The notes: generated from the letters alone by a model not told the origin. A stretch of DNA of 64,000 bases from Sciurus carolinensis (GCF_902686445.1 NW_025920104.1:4526001-4590000); one strand, 5' to 3'; counted from the stretch's first letter, positions 10,765 to 21,910 are shown. Numbers and translations: made by a program.

Positions 10765-13700
10765 TCATCCTTTAGTTTTTTGAGATTGGCTTATCTCACT
10801 TAGCATGATATTCTCCAATTTCATCCATTTGCCTACAAATGCCATAATTTTATCATACTTCATTGCGGAGTAATATTCCAATGTATATATATGCCACCGT
10901 TTCTTTATCCATTCATCAACTGAAGGGCATCTAGGTTGGTTCCACAATCTGGCTATGGTGAATTGAGCAGCAATGAACATTGATGTGGCTGTATCTCTGT
11001 AGTATGCTGATTTTAAGTGCTTTGGGTATAGGCCAAGGAGTGGGATAGCTGGGTCAAATGGTGTTTCCATTCCAAGCTTTCTGAGGAATCTCCACACTGC
11101 TTTCAAGAGCGGCTGCACTAATTTGCAACCCCACCAGCAATGTATGAGTGTTCCTTTTTCACCACATCCTCGCCAACACCTATTGTTGCTTGTGTTCTTG
11201 ATAATCGCCATTCTAATTGGGGTGAGATGAAATCTTAGGGTAGTTTTGATTTGCATTTCCCTTATTACTAGGGATGTTGAACATTTTTTCATATATCTGT
11301 TGATTACTTGTACATCTTCTTCTGTGAAGTGTCTGTTCATTTCCTTAGCCCATTTGTTGATTGGATTATTTGTATACTTGGTGTAGAGTTTTTTGAGTTC
11401 TTTATAGATTCTGGAAATTAGCGCTCTATCTGAGGTATTGTTGGCAAAGATATTCTCCCACTCTGTAGGCTCTCTCTTCACATTTCTGATACTTTCCTTT
11501 GCTGAGAGAAAGCTTTTAAGTTTGAATCTATCCCAGTTGTTGATTCTTGCTTTTATTTCTTGTGCTATGGGAGTCCTGTTAAGGAAGTCTGATCCTAAGC
11601 CAACAAGTTGAAGATTTGGACCTACTTTTTCTTCTATAAGATGCAGGGTCTCTGGTCCGATTCCGAGGTTCTTGATCCATTTTGAGTTGAGTTTTGTGTA
11701 GGGTGAGAGATAGGGGTTTAATTTTATTCTATTGCATGTGGTTTTCCAGTTTTCCCAGCACCATTTGTTGAAGAGGCTATCTTTTCTCCATTGCATATTT
11801 TTGGAACTTTTGTCTAGTATGAGAAAATTGTATTTATTTGGGTTTGTGTCCATGTCCTCTATTCTGTACCATTGATCTACCTGTCTATTTTGGTACCAAT
11901 ACCATGCCGTTTTTGTTACTATTGCTTTGTAGTAGAGTTGAAGATCTGGTATTGCAATACCCCCTGCTTCGCTCTTGCTACTGAGGATTGCTTTAGCTAT
12001 TCTAGGTTTTTTATTCTTCCAGATGAATTTCATAATTGCTTGCTCTATTTCTGCAAGGTACATCATTGGGATTTTAATTGGAATTAAATCTGTATAGCAC
12101 TTTAGGTAGTATAGCCATTTTGACGATATTAATTCTGCCTATCCAGGAACATGGGAGATCTTTCCATCTTCTAAGGTTTTCTTGAATTTCTTTCTTTAGT
12201 GTTCTGTAGTTCTCATTGTAGAGGTCTTTCACCTCTTTTGTGAGATTGATTCCCAAGTATTTTATTTTTTTCGATGCTATTGTGAATGGGGTAGTTTTCC
12301 TAATTTCTCTTTCTGAAGATTCATCACTTATGTATAAAAATGCATTGGATTTATGAGCATTGATCTTGTAACCTGCCACTTTACTGAATTCACTTATGAG
12401 TTCTAAAAGTTTTCTGGTGGAATTTCCAGGTTCCTCTAAATATATAATCATGTCATCAGTGAACAGGGATAGTTTGAGTTCTTCTTTTCCTATTCGTATC
12501 CCTTTAATTTCTTTGGTTTGTCTGATTGCTCTGGCTAGAGTCTCAAGGATGATGTTGAATAGAAGTGGTGAAAGAGGGCATCCCTGCCTTGTTCCAGTTT
12601 ATAGGGGGAACACTTTCAGTTTTTCACCATTTAGAATGATATTAGCCATGGGCTTAGCATAGATTGCCTTTATAATGTTAAGGAATGTTCCCACTACCCC
12701 AATTTTTTCTAGTGTTTTGAGCATGAATGGATGCTGTATTTTATCGAATGCTTTTTCTGCATCTATTGAAATAATCATGTGATTCTTAACTTTAAGTGTG
12801 TTGATATGGTGAATGACATTTATTGATTTCCGAATGTTGAACCAACCTTGCATCCCTGGGATAAAACCCACTTGATCGTGGTGCACTATATTTTAATATA
12901 TATTTGTATGCGATTTGCTAAAATTTTGTTGAGAATTTTTGCGTCAATGTTCATTAAGGATATTGGTCTGAAATTTTCTTTCCTCGATGTGTCTCTGTCT
13001 GGTTTAGGTATCAGGGTGATATTGGCTTCATAGAATGAGTTTGGGAGGGTTCCTTCCTCTTCTATTTTATGGAATAGTTTGAGGAGTATTGGAATGAGCT
13101 CTTCTTTAAAGGTTTTGTAGAACTCGGCTGAGAACCCATCTGGTCCTGGACTTTTCTTTGTTGGTAGGCTTTTGATGACCTCTTCTATTTCATTGCTTGA
13201 AATTGGTTTATTTAAGTTGTGTATGTCCTCCTCGTTCAGGTTAGGTAATTCATATGTCTCTAGAAATTTGTTGATGTCTTCGAGGTTTTCTGTTTTGTTG
13301 GAGTATAGATTTTCGAAATAGCTTCTAATTATGTTTTGTATTTCAGTCGTGTCTGTTGTGATGTTTTCTTGTTCATTCCGAATTTTAGTAATTTGAGTTT
13401 TCTGCCTCTTTCTCTTTGTTAGTGTGGCTAAGGGTTTATCAATTTTATTTATTTTTTCAAAGAACCAACTATTTATTTTGTTAATTTTTCCAATTGTTTC
13501 TCTTGTTTCGATTTCGTTGATTTCGGCTCTGATTTTAACTATTTCCTGTCTTCTACTACTTTTGGTATTGGTCTGCTCTTCTTTTTCTAGTGCTTTGAAC
13601 TGTACTGTTAAGTCGTTTATTTGTTGATTTCTACTTCTTTTTTTGAATGTGCCCCATGAAATAAATCTTCCTCTAAGTACTGCTTTCATAGTGTCCCAGA

Positions 13701-14581
13701 GATTTTGATATGATGTGTCTTTGTACTCGTTTACTTCTAAGAATTTCTTTATTTCCCTCCTGATGTCTTCTGTTATTCATTCATCATATAATAGTGTATT
13801 ATTTAGTCTCCAGGTATTGGAGAAGTTTCTGTTTTTTATTCTGTCATTTATTTCTAATTTCAATCCATTATGATCTGATAGAGTACAAGGTAGTATCTCT
13901 ATCTTCTTGTATTTGCTAACAGTAGCTTTGTGGCATAAAATATGGTCTATTTTAGAGAAGGATCCATGTGCTGCTGAGAAGAAAGTGTATTCGTTCTTTG
14001 TTGGATGGTATATTCTATATATGTCCGTTAAGTCTAAATTGTTGATTGTGTTGTTGAGATCTATAGTTTCTTTATTCAATTTTTGTTTGGACGATCTATC
14101 CAGTGGTGAGAGAGGTGTGTTAAAATCGCCTAGTATTATTGTGTTGTGGTCTATTTGATTTCTGGAATTGAGAAGGATTTGTTTGACGTATGTGGATGAG
14201 CCAATGTTGGGGGCATAGATATTTATGATTGTTATGTCTTGCTGATTTATGCTTCCCTTAAGCAGCATGTAGTGTCCTTCTTCATCCCTTCTGACTAGTT
14301 TTGGTTTGAAGTCTACATTATCTGAAATGAGGATGGATTCTCCAGCTTTTTTGTTGTCCGTGTGCATGGTATGATTTTCACCATCCTTTCACCTTTAGTC
14401 TATGGGTGTCTCTTTCTATGAGATGAGTCTCTTGCAGGCAGCATATTGTTGGATTTTTCTTTTTAATCCAATCTGCCAGTCTGTGTCTTTTGATTGATGA
14501 ATTCAGGCCAGTAACATTCAGGGTTATTATTGTGATATGATTTGTATTCCCAGTCAATTGACTCATATTTGTTTTTGACAT
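10765..14581 (-). pseudogene. L1 ORF2 (endonuclease / reverse transcriptase), inactivated
   Basis: ORF2p nicks target DNA and reverse transcribes L1 RNA. The span is 3817 nt, about 1272 codons, a normal length. An endonuclease domain is visible first (TLNVTGLNSS, LQETHL, then NIYAPN, LGDFN, SDHNGL). The reverse transcriptase follows ([47 protein letters not shown], and FTDD at 12452-12463 where FADD is usual). The end carries a Cys-rich motif ([18 protein letters not shown]). Lesions: a frameshift near 14370, TGA at 13777-13779 in place of an apparent Trp codon, a frameshift near 12890, TAA at 12599-12601, and a frameshift near 12070. The C-terminal third (10765-12066) is one uninterrupted frame of 433 codons. 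It starts 31 nt after the ORF1 stop, as in other bicistronic L1s. Confidence 0.93.
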
Positions 14582-14612
14582 GATTTGGTTTCTCCTTTAT
14601 TTGGCTATTCCT

Positions 14613-15667
14613 TTAGGCTAGCACCTCCTGTTGCTGATTTGCGTCATTGTTTTTCATCTCTTCCGCATGGAATATTTTGCTGAGAATGTTCTGTAATGCT
14701 GGCTTCCTTTTTGTAAATTCTTTTAGCTTTTGTTTATCATGGAAGGATCTTATTTCATCATCAAATTTGATGGTAAGTTTTGCTGGGTATAAGATTCTTG
14801 GTTGGCATCCGTTTTCTTTCAGGGCTTGGTATGTTCTTCCAGACCCTTCTAGCTTTTAGGGTCTGGATTGAAAAATCTGCTGATATTCTTATTGGTCTCC
14901 CTCTGAATGTAATTTGATTCTTTTCTCTCGCGGCCTTAAAAATTCTGTTTTTATTTTGTATGTTAGTTATTTTCATAATAATGTGCTTTGGTGTGGGTCT
15001 GTTGTAATTTTGTATGTTTGGAGTTCTATAAGCCTCTTGTACTTGGTTTTCCATTTCATTCTTCAGATTTGGGAAATTTTTTGATATTATCTCATTGAAT
15101 AGATTGTTCATTCCTTTGGTTTGTTTCTCTAAGCCTTCCTCAATCCCAATAATTCTTAAATTTGGCCTTTTTATGATATCCCATAATTCTTGTAGATTCT
15201 GTTCATGATTTCTTACCATCTTTTCTGTTTGGCCAACTTTGTTTTCAAGATTAAATAATTTGTCTTCAATGTCTGAGGTTCTGTCTTCCAGGTGTTCTAT
15301 CCTATTGGTTATGCTTTCTATGGAGTTTTTAACTTGGTTTATTGTTTCCTTCATTTCAAGTATTTCAGTTTTTTTTTTTTTTCAGTATCTCTAACTCTTT
15401 ATTGAAATGATCTCTTGTTTCCTGTATTTGGTCTTTTAACTGTTGATTGGTGCGATCATTTAATGCCTTCATTTGCTCTTTCATCACCTCCTTCAATGCC
15501 TGCATTTGCTCTTTCATCTCCTCATTAGCTTCCCTGATCGTTTTAATTACGTACATTCTGAACTCCCTTTCTGACATTTCTTCTGCTGTGCTGTCATTGG
15601 GTTTTATTGATGTAGTATCTAGGTTTGTTTGGGACATTTTCTTCCCTTGTTTTCTCATATTGTTCAA
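14613..15667 (-). pseudogene. L1 ORF1 (RNA-binding chaperone), inactivated
   Basis: ORF1p trimerises through a coiled coil and coats L1 RNA. The start is ATG at 15667 (MNNMRKQGKKMSQT). The N-terminal 100 codons form a charged, heptad-like region (EEMKEQMQALKEVMKEQM). The frame breaks in an A14 run (plus-strand T run 15369-15382). It resumes in another frame at 15354 with more coiled coil, an RRM-like stretch (LRIIGIEEG) and the C-terminal domain. A second frameshift lies near 14790-14830, after which the original C terminus can be followed to a TAA at 14613-14615. Total length is about 351 codons, normal for the family. Confidence 0.92.
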
Positions 15668-16114
15668 CTGTCAGTGGGTCCCTGAGGTATTGCAGTTTTC
15701 TGCTATTGGCTTATAGTGTTCGGTAGATTTCCAGTGTATCACCTCCCAGCCTTCAGTAGCCTGATGTCTTGGAGGAATCTGATAATGCAGCGCATCCAAA
15801 GAAAACTGCCCCTATCCCCCTACTGGTTCCCCGGTTTGGAGCTGGCACTGTGTGGAAAGGCTCTCACTGTGGGCCTGCACCGTGCAGCTGGCCGTGTGGG
15901 AGGAACCCACTGCCAGAGTGTGGAAGGCTACCTTGGGAAGACTCTAGCTGCCCTGCCAGCTCCGATAAGCCACCTCTATCTGGGCCTGCCACCCGGGCCG
16001 AGCTTTACCCAGTGGGCAGACTCACCTGTGGCTCTATTTCAGTCTGAGTCTCTCAATGCCTCCCCTTCTTAACTCCTGGGTTCTGGAGCGACTGGGGGTG
16101 CAGTCATCCTCTAG

Positions 16115-16127
16115 GCCGCCATCTTGG
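16115..16127 (-). promoter_or_regulatory. YY1-like site in L1 5' UTR unit
   Basis: Reads CCAAGATGGCGGC on the L1 sense strand, matching the YY1 core AAGATGGCGGC. In human L1 a YY1 site at the extreme 5' end sets the transcription start. Binding here is inferred. Confidence 0.7.
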
Positions 16128-16715
16128 ATCACCCCATGAAGAGAGCCTGTGGCCGGAGTGGGCAGAGCCGCCTGAAGAGGTCTCTGGCTGCCCTGCCCTG
16201 ATCCCAGAGGCTGCTTGCAGATCGAAGCTCTCCGTTGGTTTGGGGGCTTGTGGCTGGTTCTATGTAGAAAACCTCTCACTGGACAGTCTGGTATGAGAAG
16301 CTAGCCTTGAAAGGCACCTCCCACCGCAGGGGTCCAGGCTACTTGGGGAAGTCTCTGGCTGCCCTATCCTGGTCCCTGAAGCTGCTTGTGTGCCAGAGTA
16401 CACTGTGCTGCGCTGGCTCCAGGACTTGGAGCTTGTTCTGGTCAGAAAGGTTCTCACTAGCGGGCCAGCTCCGGGAACCTGGAGAAGCTGGCTGTGTGGG
16501 CGGGGCCCACCACTGGAGTGCGCAGGACTGTCTGTGGAAGACTCTAGCTGCCCTGCCCTGCTCCGATAAACCATCTCTATCTGGGCCTGCCACCCAGGCT
16601 GAGCTTTACCCAGTGGGCAGATTCACCCGTGGCTCTATTTCAGTCTGAGTCTCTCAATGCCTCCCCTTCTTAACTCCTGGGTTTTGGAGCGACTGGGGGT
16701 GCAGTCACCCTCTAG

Positions 16716-16728
16716 GCCGCCATCTTGG
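16716..16728 (-). promoter_or_regulatory. YY1-like site in the upstream L1 5' UTR unit
   Basis: Identical 13-mer, exactly 601 bp from the other copy. The third expected copy is missing because the insert ends in the CTAGAG stretch directly downstream of where it would lie. Confidence 0.7.
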
Positions 16729-17321
16729 ATCACCCCGTGAAGAGAGCCTGCAGCCAGAGTGGGCAGAGCTGCCTTAAGAAGTCTCTGGCTGCCCTGCCCT
16801 GATCCCAGAGGCTGCTTGCAGATCGAAGCTCTCCGTTGGCTCGGGGGCTTGTGGCTGGTTCTATGTAGAAAGCCTCTCACTGGGTGGTCTGCTCCGAGAA
16901 ACTAGCCTTGAAAGGCAACTCCAAACCGCAGGGGTCCAGGCTACTTGGGGAAGTCTCTGGCTGCCCTATCCTGGTCCCTGAAGCTGCTTGCGTGCCGGAG
17001 TACACTGCGCTGCGCTGACTCTGGGTCTCGGAGCTTGTTCTGGTCAGAAAGGCTCTCACTAGCAGGCCTGTTCTGTTCCGAGAACCTGGAGAAGCTGGCT
17101 GTGTGGGCGGGGCCCACCGCCGGAGTGCACAGGGCTGCCTGTGGAAGACTCTAGCTGCCTTGCCTGGCTCCGATAAGCCACCTCTATCTGGGCCTGCCAC
17201 CCGGGCCGAGCTTTACCCAGTGGGCAGACTCACCTGTTGCTCTATTTCAGTCTGAGTTTCTCAATGCCTCCCCTTCTTAACTCCTGGGTTCTGGAGTGAC
17301 TGGGGGTGCAGTCTCCCTCTA

Positions 17322-17335
17322 GCCTCTACACTTTA
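17322..17335. repeat. Target-site duplication, right copy
   Basis: GCCTCTACACTTTA, identical to 9303-9316. It abuts the 5' end of the L1. Confidence 0.92.
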
Positions 17336-17362
17336 GATGTCAGGAATGTGTGCATAGTCATA

Positions 17363-17415
17363 TGTGTGCATACATGTGCACATGCACGCGCACGCACACA
17401 CACACACACACACAC
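17363..17415. repeat. Alternating purine-pyrimidine tract ending in (CA)n
   Basis: TGTGCATACATGTGCACATGC leads into a CA microsatellite at about 17393-17415. It may favour left-handed DNA and is likely length-polymorphic. Confidence 0.9.
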
Positions 17416-17820
17416 TGCTTTACTAATGCTCTCAGGTACATGTACAGATCTTGCAAAGTGTACTCTATTGAGAAAAATTGCCTATAGCTGGGGACCACTG
17501 CATTAAAACATTTTATAAGATGTTATATTGTAGGCTACAGGCATTATGTTCCATGTGTTCAACTTCATTCTGAATTTTCAAAATTCCTTATGTTATAAAA
17601 AATAAATCTTCCTTCTTGGGAAAAGTTAAAAATAATTATGAATATGATGTTGTGTTGAAAAATGAATAATTCTTTTATGAGTAGTAAATCTTTAGTTAAA
17701 TTCTCATAAGGAATTTACATAGAATAGTAGTGGGTTTGCATGGGCCCACATGGTGAAGTTGTATATTATATAAGTACAATGAAAAATACAGAGTATATAT
17801 AATCAATCAGATACATGTTG

Positions 17821-17860
<40 letters not shown>

Positions 17861-18099
17861 AAACTGCTCCTATGCATCTGTCCAGAATACTAGCCATGCC
17901 TTCTTACTGATAATAATTGCCTTGCCCACTTACATTCTCTGTTTTCTCCCTGCATTGTGTAGCAAGATCATAAAAACAGTGATAGACTTGGCTGGATGTG
18001 TCAACCATGAGAATTATTCCACCATCAGTGGGAACCACAAGGATATTGATGATAAATTTTATGTGAATGATTGGATCTGTACCATCCCCCAAAGGCTAT
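17416..18099. other. Non-coding sequence with an embedded microsatellite
   Basis: Nothing recognised apart from the TA/GA microsatellite listed separately. Confidence 0.5.
17821..17861. repeat. (TA)n(GA)n compound microsatellite
   Basis: About 13 TA dinucleotides followed by about 7 GA dinucleotides. Confidence 0.95.
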
Positions 18100-18451
18100 G
18101 CTTTACCAATGTGGTACACAGCTGATTACACTATGGGGAAGTAGTAGGAACATTACAGGTTGGGACCTGGTAGAAGAAAGAAAGGTTGCTGGGGCATGCC
18201 TGCAAAAACTATTGAGGCCTCAGATTCATCCTCTCCCCTCATTGCTCCTTAGGGACCATAAGGAAGGCATTAAGTTTTGTTCCACCACACTCTTGCAACA
18301 TGAAACTCTACCTCACTACAGGGCCCAAATCGATGGGGACAGGTGACCAAGAATTGAAATCTTAAAAACCATAATCCAAAACAATTGTTTCCTCCTTTCA
18401 CATTATTTTTCTTAGGTATTCAGTCACAGTGATGGAAAGCTGACTAACACA
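18100..18451 (+). mobile_element. MaLR-like LTR, 3' portion
   Basis: The end follows the mammalian MaLR 3' pattern: 'GACCAAGAATTGAAATC', 'TTTCCTCCTTTCACATTA', 'CTTAGGTATTCAGTCACAG', then 'GGAAAGCTGACTAACACA'. The 5' border is unclear and placed by eye. Solo or truncated; no internal region is seen. Confidence 0.65.
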
Positions 18452-18712
18452 GTTTATATATCAGAAACAAGACTGAAATAAATATATATAACTTTGCATA
18501 TATCTCCATAGGTAGCATAGTTTAAGAGACATCGAACTGTGAAAGAAAACATCTGATGAATTGTATTTCATGGAATGCAATTTGTGATGAAATAAGTTTC
18601 AGAGCTTGAGTGACAATATTTTAACCATTTATGGCTAAAATATATGGTTTATTCTTCAATGAAGCATGAAAAACTAATGAAAACTACACTTAGATACATG
18701 AGAGAGCTTACA

Positions 18713-18862
18713 AGCCAGGAGAACTGGTACACATCTGTAAATAAAGCTGTTCAGGAGACTGAGGCAGGATGATATCAAGTTCAAGATTGGCTCAGAAATT
18801 TAGTGAGATTCTGCTGCCAAAATAAATAAGTAAATAAGTAAATGGGACTGGGTATGTGGAAA
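18713..18862 (+). mobile_element. Diverged B1-ID dimer SINE
   Basis: A B1-like head (AGCCAGGAGAACTGGTACACATC) and a 'GAGACTGAGGCAGGATGAT' block are followed by an A-rich linker with AAATAAGT units and an ID-like piece (GGGACTGGGTATGTGG). Old and diverged; the right end is approximate. Confidence 0.7.
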
Positions 18863-19781
18863 GCAGTGACAGAGTATGGGAGAGTGGTGACAGAGGATGG
18901 CAGAGCAGTGACTAAGATTGGGGATCCCTGTTAACCATGTCTGTGGCATGCATGGTGCCTAGGAATGTTCCTGTGCAAGGGCACAGGATGCTTAGCTGCT
19001 GTGGTAATGCCCTGCCTGAGAAGGCTCAGTTCAAGAGTCCTATCAACTGTGACCTTGATCTCAGGCACACAGCTTCTGGGAACAGAGGAATTCCTTTGCT
19101 AGACAATTAAAATGTTTCACCAGTTCCATTACTCCTGAGTCTGCTTTAAACAATGGACTTTGTAGAGAGCTAAATAAAGCTCATAACATTGCACTTTGCA
19201 ACTGAGGATTGCAATTGCAGAAAAGCTACAAAGATGTTATAGTTTCAGTAACTTTCCTGAATACAAAGAATACTGGTTATATAGTCATTAACCTGATAAT
19301 GAAACATAAAAATAAAGATTGCTGGTGTAACTCACATCTGCATCTTCACCAGAGAGAAGCACTCCAGCTGACCCGAACTTTATCTTCAAAATCTGTTTGT
19401 GATTCTATTTTTCTAATCCCCTTTCACCCTTTGCCAGAATATGCAAATTTGGCAGTGCTAGTCAAGGCAGTTTGTGGCCCATATGGGGAGTGAACACATG
19501 ACCTTGGAGATGTAGCTCAGTGATAGGCATAAAACAAAGAATTTACACATATTTGTTACAAGTATACTCATACAGTTATGCATATGTAACACAAAGGTTT
19601 GTGAAAGATAAGAAACAAACATATACATCTGCTTTTCCTAAAATGGCTCTTACCTGTTATATTGCCAAAGCTAGCTGCTAAATGACTCTCATAGAAAGCA
19701 ACTGCACCAGAATTGTATTAATTATTTTATTATCAATTCATTTGATTTGTGAAATACTGCAATAAATAATCACTCTGGAAA
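18863..19781. other. Non-coding sequence with an ID-like scrap
   Basis: Contains a short ID-like head at about 19500-19540 (GGAGATGTAGCTCAGTGATAG). No gene is recognised. Confidence 0.5.
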
Positions 19782-20344
19782 TGTTATGGGGTGCAAATTA
19801 AGAACAGACCGATCACCACTGAGAAGTCCAAATCTGAGAGTCTTTATTAAGCTGGCCAGCTGACTATCTCACACAATGACCCAAAAAATGGCTATTGGGA
19901 GAACAGACCTGACCACAGGGTTGTAGGGGTTCTTATACCAAAAATCACATCAATCATAAGTGTCTGTTGCTATGATTCAAAATTACACATTAGCATCATG
20001 AGATCATCAACAGAGGGGGAAGTGGGTCAAAATGACCTTTACCTAGGCACAAACTAAATAATGGTTACTAATATCCACATAATCACTGTTCACATGGTAC
20101 ATTGTTTAGGAGCAATAGGAATCAAAAGAGAGCAATTCTTCACTACATAGGAGTTGCCATTGTATATTATTAAACATGTCACACTAAGTAACTGATGATG
20201 GGCACAGAGGTGGGGTGTTCCCATGGGAGAAACTTATTTCCTACATAACATGGAGTCTAAGAGCAAACTGGAGTCTGTTTAGTCGTTTCCCTTAGAGTCT
20301 GGCCTATAACATTCTCATGGAGTCAGATCTGTCAGCCCATCACA
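19782..20344 (-). mobile_element. Solo LTR of an endogenous retrovirus
   Basis: On the minus strand it opens TGTGATGGGCTGAC and closes CCCCATAACA, a TG...CA bounded element of 563 bp. A TATAAG-like box sits before the probable start, and a canonical AATAAA follows ahead of the R/U5-like end. No clear target duplication is visible and there is no adjacent internal region. A diverged relative lies at 8165-8420 in the opposite orientation. By signals it resembles a class I type LTR, but the family is not determined. Confidence 0.8.
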
Positions 20345-21180
20345 GATACAAGGGAAATATTTTTTCAGAATGCTAGAAAGCATATACTATTGAAATTTCT
20401 CTACCTAAGCACAAGCAGAGCCTGCTCTGCTGATTTACTCCCCTTCAGATAAAATAAACTACCATGTTTTCACAGAAAGCTCCATGTTAATCCATCCATT
20501 CCCCACCATGCACCTGTAAGTCATTAATTCATTCATTTAATATTTAACAAATGTTGTCTTTGTACCAAACATTATTTTTGAAACTTGAGATATGTTAATA
20601 AACAAAACCTAGTTTCCTATTGCTTATGAAGCTTATTTTTAGAAGAAAGTGGTATACACAGGAAAGGTACAAGAAAAGTAAAGCCAACAATAATGTACTC
20701 TATGTAGCATCTATTGTGGTAATGATAGATAAAATAAAGATTCATTGTATAAATCTCTAAAGTGGGACCATACATGCTTCATTTTAATGTATTCAAATAT
20801 TGACCACTGTGTTCCGGGGATTTAGGGGCAATTAACAAACTGATATATAGTCTTAAATGAAAATAATGACTTATTCTCTTATACAAAACACATGCATTTT
20901 TGTTCTTTACAGTGTTGATATCACACATCCACAAAACTTTAGACTACCTCCTTTCTGTTCAGTTGTTCTTAGAATGTGACTGTTGTCTGGAGTGTCACTG
21001 GACAGATGCAGAGACTACTTCAGGAAAGAGGAATGGGAAAAGCAATGGGCAGGAGGACCCCAGACTGCACCCTGTATCAAGTAACCCCTTAAAGGCCTTT
21101 TATGGAAACATGACCCCATCACTTTTGATATTTACAGAATGGTTTAAAAACCATGACAGTTTGAATCTGGAGAAACACAG
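20345..21180. other. Non-coding sequence
   Basis: Nothing recognised. Confidence 0.5.
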
Positions 21181-21350
21181 GTTCAAATCCAGCCTCAGCA
21201 ACTTAGCAAGGCCCTAAGCAACTCATTGAAATCCTGTCTCTAAATAAAATATTAAAAGGGATGGAGATGTCTCAGTGGTTAAGTGCCACAGTGTTTGAAC
21301 CCTGGTCCCCAAAAGTAAAGAAGGAAGAGAAGAAGACAACAAAGAAGAAG
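21181..21350 (+). mobile_element. B1-ID dimer SINE, 5'-truncated
   Basis: Starts inside the B1 half (CCAGCCTCAGCAACTTAGCA), continues through an A-rich linker and an ID half (GATGGAGATGTCTCAGTGG), and ends in an A/G-rich tail. Confidence 0.85.
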
Positions 21351-21910
21351 TAGCCTCTTTAGGGAACTTTTTACTGCACACAGCACTTCAGGAAATATTT
21401 TCTTGGGCTTCAGGGTAATATGATTGTAAGCTGTCTGCAAAGACAAATGGTTATTACTAGAACTTGGAGATAATAGAAATTAAAAGAGACTATAGATGCA
21501 AATTCTATCTATAGAGGAAGTTCTATTAAATATTTACATGAAGAGGTCTAAGAAATCAGTAAGATTTATGGCATGTAGTCTGTTCCTTTTTAAGAGTATG
21601 TAACCTACTTTTGTTTAAATAGAGACCTCACAAATTTGGCACTGTCTCCAGCCTGAATTGATGGCTGTTTTTCAGAGGGCAGCCATGTGAATCATGACAC
21701 TTATCTTGATCAACAGGGATGGATAATAACAGGGCGGTCGTCTTGTAAGAATACAATTGAGATATGAATGCCCTTTCTAATAATTTTACTGTGCATTTTC
21801 TATTGAGGTATGTGTAGGTGCGCACATTTTCAACTAGTGAGTTACCTTGGTGACTGCTTTACACAGCATGCCATGTGGGTGAGAAGCGCAGGCATGCAGA
21901 AGGCTGTCCT
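21351..21910. other. Non-coding sequence
   Basis: Nothing recognised. Confidence 0.5.

Larger units (their letters stand above)
9317..17321 (-). mobile_element. Full-length-type L1 retrotransposon with 3' transduced sequence
   Basis: Reading the minus strand from 17321 down: a repeat-containing 5' UTR, ORF1, a short inter-ORF gap, ORF2, a 3' UTR with a G-rich tract, a short A-run, about 1.17 kb of non-L1 sequence, then AATAAA and a terminal poly(A). Both ends meet perfect 14-bp target-site duplications. The L1 part alone is about 6.8 kb, a normal length. Both ORFs carry stops and frameshifts, so the copy cannot move on its own. The 5' end lies just downstream of a YY1-like site, so it is complete or nearly so. 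Confidence 0.9.
15668..17321 (-). promoter_or_regulatory. L1 5' UTR / internal promoter region
   Basis: GC-rich compared with the surrounding sequence and placed directly upstream of ORF1. It is built largely of tandem units (see the separate entry) and carries two YY1-like sites. In L1s this region acts as an internal RNA polymerase II promoter. The stretch nearest ORF1 (15668-15837) is not obviously repeated. Confidence 0.85.
15838..17321 (-). repeat. Tandem ~600-bp units of the L1 5' UTR with nested ~170-190-bp subunits
   Basis: The landmark CTCCTGGG(T)TCTGGAG recurs at 16073, 16674 and 17281, giving periods of 601 and 607 bp. There are two full units, a 3' partial unit (15838-16072) and a 41-bp 5' remnant. 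Inside the full unit, 'CTCT(G/A)GCTGCCC' recurs at about 16182, 16352 and 16542, so each large unit is itself made of diverged subunits. The design resembles the monomeric promoters of murine L1s, but with a much longer unit. Confidence 0.88.

Noticed and set aside
10765..12066. 433-codon frame as an independent gene
   Set aside because: It is the C-terminal third of L1 ORF2, cut off from the endonuclease and reverse transcriptase parts by frameshifts and stops.
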